A stretch of DNA of 7,909 nt, taken from NCBI GenBank assembly GCA_034437075.1, contig DAOTVD010000323.1:1-7909 (forward strand), read 5' to 3'. The stretch is from DAOTVD01 sp034437075. Lineage in GTDB: Bacteria > Chloroflexota > Anaerolineae > Aggregatilineales > J027. This document shows, piece by piece, positions 4,618 to 7,909 of this stretch (the stretch's first letter is position 1; each line of letters opens with the position of its first letter). Position numbers and translations under genes: made by a program. A model generated the notes under the pieces. It made no database searches. It was given only the letters and a program-made list of their open reading frames with translations, and was not told where the DNA came from.

Positions 4618-7260
4618 ATGGTAAAGTATGTCGGACTTAACGCCTATCTTCGCGAAACGCTGCAACAAGCCCAAAACGTGTTTGCAGCGGTAGCCAGTTG
4701 TCTTTACCTAGAAGACCCTGCTTCCAAAGACCTGCGCCTACAAATCGCTCTGCCAGACAACCGCGCGGCTTTGGCCGACCTTGCCTGGCAAACCTTGCAG
4801 GCAGATAAGCGCATGACACACACAACACCAGATGGTGCCCACCTGGTTTATGCACCCATCATCGCTTACACATCGGTCACAATGGGTGTCTTGGGCATCT
4901 TGCGCGAAACCCCTTTCTCCACCCAAGATCAGGCCATTCTCGATTTCGTGATCAATCAGTTGGCCTTGTTTTTCAGCAATCAACAACTCCTGCAACATCT
5001 GGATACAGAAGAACAGAATACGGCTACCGGGCAAGCCAATCTGCTCCACATTTATGAAGCCATGCCTTTACTAGAAGTCACGCATGATGTATCCGAGCAG
5101 ATCGAACATGTGGCGACCACGTATCAAAAACTGGGCTGGTCACCCGTGCGGATTACGCTCCGTAACCCCACTCAAGAAACAACAGAAGATTATCTGATCG
5201 GAAACGAGAATATCCCGGCTTTCCCGGTTGAAAGCTGGCTCGGAACAAAGGAAAGCGCCTCTCGTCCCATCGAACAGGATTACGAGATCATCGAAGATAA
5301 CACCTGGCGGATTATGCTCATTCCGGTGCGCACATCTGATGACTTTATCGCCGCAGTCATTACACTCTACCAACCCCTGCACACCAACCCGCCTAGTGCC
5401 AAGCAGTTACGCCCTCTATTGATTTTCTCTCATCATTTCGGCAATGCGCTAGAACGCAATATGTTAATTCAATCGTTGCAACGCACCGCCGACTTGTTGG
5501 TCGAGCAAGTCGATGAACTCGAATTCAGCCGTCAGGCAGACCGCGAAATCTCATCTCGTCTGGACCCCGACCGCATCGTCAGCTTTACCCTAGACTGGGC
5601 CTTGCGGCGCACAAGGGCCGAGGCAGGAGCCATCTTCGTCATCGACACAGGTAGCCAAGAAGTGCTCGCTAAAGAGACCCTAGGTTATCCTGAAGACGCC
5701 CTAAGCCAATTGCTCACCTCCCCTTCTCTAGGTATCGTGGGGCGTTGTATCCGCGAACAACGCACGCAAATCGTTGGGGATGTCACCCGAGACCCCGACT
5801 ATATTGTTGTCCTGCCGAGTACCGTAACGCAACTCGCGTTACCACTGCTATCTAACCAGCGCACCATTGGGGCGATTCTGCTGGAAAGCAAGAACCCGCA
5901 GTGCTTTGACTCTGGCGCAATTGTCTTTATGGAACGTATCGTCAGCATGACCGCCATTGCGCTAGACAACGCCCAACTTTTGCAACAGGCCGAACAAATG
6001 GCCGATGATATGTCCTTGATTTACAATGCGGGGCGCACCATGTCGTCCAAGCTGGATTGGGATAGTGCGGTGCAGAGTATCGCCCAAGGCATGGCCTTGG
6101 CCGTGCGCGACTCGGTCGCGTTGATGTACGCCTACGAAGCCCCTGTGGAAACAGCCCATCTCTTGGCCATTTACAGCAGCAATGCTGGCCAGGAAATCGC
6201 CGAGCGGATGCCGACGAAGGTAGGCAGCACCTTGTTTGTGCCGGATTTCCCACATGCTCATCAAGCCATTTTGCAACAAAAAATGCAAGTCTTTCAGATG
6301 AAGAACGAGATTCAAACCCCTATTGGGCATCTCTTTGGGGACACTGGCGCGACGGCCATCGGCATTGTACCGTTGGTAGCCCAAGGGGAAACGCTCGGTC
6401 TGATCATCTTGGTAAAAGCGGTTGCCGAGGCCGACTTCCCAAGCTCGGAGATTTTTGTCGCCGAGTCCTTGGCCACACAAGCAGCAGCCATCATGCGCCA
6501 ATCGGCGCTATATGGCGAAATCCGCGCATTAGAAACGCTCAAATCCGAAATGATCCGCATGGCCTCGCATGACCTGCGCGCGCCTCTGGCCAATATCGCG
6601 GGGTATATGGATTTGCTCATCATGGACATTGAAGCCTACGCCACTCCAGAAATCGATTTCTTCGCAGAGAGCATCAAACGCAGCATCCAGACCATGGAAA
6701 ACTTGGTCGAAGACTTGCTAACCTTGGAAAAAATCGAAAGCGAGAAAGGCGGTGCCGAACACCTGGATTTTGTCGCGCTGGCCAAGAAGGTTTTTCAACA
6801 GCACGAACCCGCAGCGGCGCTCAAAAAGCAAACCTATGTCTTTTATCCCCCTGCCCAGGTTTTGTTTGTGAACGGCAACCGGACGCAACTGCAACAAAGC
6901 GTCAGCAACCTCATCAGCAATGCCATCAAGTATACCCCTGCTGACGGTCAAGTTGTCGTTCGGCTATACCAAGATACTGAATTTCCGAAACGGGTTTATT
7001 TCAGCGTAGAAGACAACGGCTATGGTATTTCCGAAAAGCGTCAGGAGCGCATCTTCCAGCGCTTTTACCGGGCCAAAGAACCCGGCACAGAAGAAATCCA
7101 GGGCACTGGCTTGGGCCTGAGCATGGTCAAGACGATCATCGAGCGCCATAATGGCCGCATCTGGTTTACTAGCGAACCCGGCGAAGGCAGTACCTTTGCT
7201 TTCTGGTTGCCCGTGGCCCCCCCACCCCTGAGCACGGGCCTCGAAACAACCAAACCTTAG
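4618..7260 (+). CDS. Soluble multi-GAF sensor histidine kinase
   Basis: This 880-residue protein has no signal peptide or transmembrane helix, so it should sense a cytoplasmic or diffusible signal. The sensory part appears to be four tandem GAF-like modules at about residues 1-128, 145-285, 302-460 and 463-630; the last two are the clearest, the first two more divergent. A dimerisation/phosphoacceptor domain follows (about 640-705), with the H-box SHDLRAPL and His651 as the predicted autophosphorylation site. The ATP-binding domain (about 740-870) has the N-box with Asn768 (NLISNAIKYTP), G1 box DNGYG (799-803), F-box FQRFYRA and G2 box GTGLGL (829-834), so the kinase should be active. The C-terminal tail is short and proline-rich. 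No receiver domain is fused and no response regulator is adjacent, so its partner is probably elsewhere. The ligand is not identifiable, and no canonical biliprotein cysteine is apparent. Its stop is 2 bp from the convergent thrB stop. Confidence 0.92.
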   Translation: MVKYVGLNAYLRETLQQAQNVFAAVASCLYLEDPASKDLRLQIALPDNRAALADLAWQTLQADKRMTHTTPDGAHLVYAPIIAYTSVTMGVLGILRETPFSTQDQAILDFVINQLALFFSNQQLLQHLDTEEQNTATGQANLLHIYEAMPLLEVTHDVSEQIEHVATTYQKLGWSPVRITLRNPTQETTEDYLIGNENIPAFPVESWLGTKESASRPIEQDYEIIEDNTWRIMLIPVRTSDDFIAAVITLYQPLHTNPPSAKQLRPLLIFSHHFGNALERNMLIQSLQRTADLLVEQVDELEFSRQADREISSRLDPDRIVSFTLDWALRRTRAEAGAIFVIDTGSQEVLAKETLGYPEDALSQLLTSPSLGIVGRCIREQRTQIVGDVTRDPDYIVVLPSTVTQLALPLLSNQRTIGAILLESKNPQCFDSGAIVFMERIVSMTAIALDNAQLLQQAEQMADDMSLIYNAGRTMSSKLDWDSAVQSIAQGMALAVRDSVALMYAYEAPVETAHLLAIYSSNAGQEIAERMPTKVGSTLFVPDFPHAHQAILQQKMQVFQMKNEIQTPIGHLFGDTGATAIGIVPLVAQGETLGLIILVKAVAEADFPSSEIFVAESLATQAAAIMRQSALYGEIRALETLKSEMIRMASHDLRAPLANIAGYMDLLIMDIEAYATPEIDFFAESIKRSIQTMENLVEDLLTLEKIESEKGGAEHLDFVALAKKVFQQHEPAAALKKQTYVFYPPAQVLFVNGNRTQLQQSVSNLISNAIKYTPADGQVVVRLYQDTEFPKRVYFSVEDNGYGISEKRQERIFQRFYRAKEPGTEEIQGTGLGLSMVKTIIERHNGRIWFTSEPGEGSTFAFWLPVAPPPLSTGLETTKP

Positions 7261-7262
7261 CG

Positions 7263-7909
7263 TTAGGGGACGGTCTCTAGCACGCGCGCACCTTCCGCCG
7301 CAGGCAACACAGTACGCCCTATGGCGTCGATGCCTTCGCTGGCGTAAAAGCTTGTAACCGCCCGGCTAACCGCCTCCGCATCTTGTTCGGTAAAGCACAG
7401 CGAACACAACGTTGGCCCCGAACCACTAATCACGGTTGCCAAGGCACCCGCTTGGGTCGCGATGTGGCGCACTTCGGCCAATTTGGGAATCAGAGCGCTC
7501 CGGGCGGGCTCAACAACTGCGTCTCGCTGCATCGCGCGCGCTAATAAGTGATGATTGCCAGCATGTAAGGCGTGCACTACTTCCGCGACAACGCCCGTTT
7601 GATGCACCAATACGTTTAGGGGCACCGTTTTGGGCAACATGGCGCGAGCATCCGCTGTTTTGACTTCAATATTGGGCGTCGTAAGCACAAGATAGACGCC
7701 AATTGGCAACGGCAAGCGATGGATTTCGCCAATGCTCAAGCCTGTGATGAGCACCACCCCGCCCAGCAGGGCCGGGGCGACATTATCGGCATGTTGTCCA
7801 GCCACGCTGGCTTCCGCCTCTAAGACTGCTGGCAGTAAATCTTCCTGCAAAAGCATATCACCAAAGAGCGCATTCGTGGCCACGGCGGCGGCCACAGCGC
7901 TAGCGGCGC
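7263..7909 (-). CDS. thrB: Homoserine kinase, C-terminal part (runs off the right edge)
   Basis: Homoserine kinase phosphorylates L-homoserine with ATP to O-phosphohomoserine, which threonine synthase then uses; it is a cytosolic GHMP kinase. About 214 residues of the usual ~300 are visible. The frame enters from the window edge with AASAVAAAVATNALFG, the second half of the GHMP ATP-binding motif (GLGSSAAS type), so the GTG at 7895 is an internal valine and not the start. Other markers are the EASVAGQHADNVAPALLGG segment, the TPNIEVKTADARAMLP stretch characteristic of ThrB, and the C-terminal GHMP motif VISGSGPTLCSLC. The gene ends with TAA at 7265-7263, two bases from the kinase stop on the other strand. 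The start and upstream neighbours (often thrC or hom) are outside the window. The partial frame shows no damage. Confidence 0.92.
   Translation of the reverse strand, partial: AASAVAAAVATNALFGDMLLQEDLLPAVLEAEASVAGQHADNVAPALLGGVVLITGLSIGEIHRLPLPIGVYLVLTTPNIEVKTADARAMLPKTVPLNVLVHQTGVVAEVVHALHAGNHHLLARAMQRDAVVEPARSALIPKLAEVRHIATQAGALATVISGSGPTLCSLCFTEQDAEAVSRAVTSFYASEGIDAIGRTVLPAAEGARVLETVP

Noticed and set aside
7217..7223. Run of seven C as a phase-variation tract in the kinase
   Set aside because: It is short and lies after the ATP-binding domain, so slippage would only change the C-terminal tail. It is explained by Ala-Pro-Pro-Pro codons.
7209..7239. Hairpin near the kinase 3' end as an intrinsic terminator
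   Set aside because: The stem is 7 bp with a 17-nt loop and no T-run follows on either strand; it also lies inside coding sequence.
7263..7895. GTG at 7895 as the start of a 210-residue thrB product
   Set aside because: The in-frame codons beyond it complete the conserved GHMP motif (AASAVAAA), so the gene continues past the window edge.

Overview
The window carries six protein-coding loci packed almost without gaps. Five lie on the plus strand: a membrane-anchored TolB/PD40-type beta-propeller, a UgpC/MalK-type sugar-ABC ATPase, an alpha/beta hydrolase interrupted by an in-frame TGA, a secreted subtilisin-like (S8) protease, and a soluble multi-GAF sensor histidine kinase. The sixth, on the minus strand and cut by the right edge, is homoserine kinase (thrB). 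No RNA genes, insertion sequences, phage genes or CRISPR arrays are visible. The base composition looks moderately GC-rich. The protein repertoire (PD40 propeller behind a single TM helix, stand-alone UgpC ATPase, histidine kinase with stacked GAF domains, S8 protease with an inserted beta-domain) is typical of Chloroflexota, perhaps an Anaerolineae-like lineage. This assignment is inferred from protein style only.

Layout. About 17-1093 is the propeller protein, whose true start may lie left of the window. Positions 1094-1203 form the only sizeable upstream region; they hold a good sigma70-like promoter (TTGCCT, 17 bp, TGaCATAAT) and a Shine-Dalgarno for ugpC (1204-2379). A GC-rich hairpin at 2395-2423 follows ugpC and probably ends its transcript. 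A second transcription unit starts at a TACACT -10 box only 6 nt from the hydrolase ATG at 2466. Hydrolase (to 3323) and protease (3325-4584) are separated by one base and should be co-transcribed. After a short inverted repeat, another TACACT box lies 7 nt before the histidine kinase ATG (4618-7260). The kinase and thrB converge tail to tail with 2 bp between their stop codons.

How the genes relate. This looks like ordinary chromosomal housekeeping and accessory content, not a defence island or mobile element. The hydrolase and protease form the only clear operon. The ATPase has no permease or binding protein beside it and may energise transporters encoded elsewhere. The kinase has no adjacent response regulator. 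No obvious new multi-gene system is visible. The points most worth checking are the in-frame TGA in the otherwise intact hydrolase and the two apparent leaderless promoters with the same -10 hexamer.
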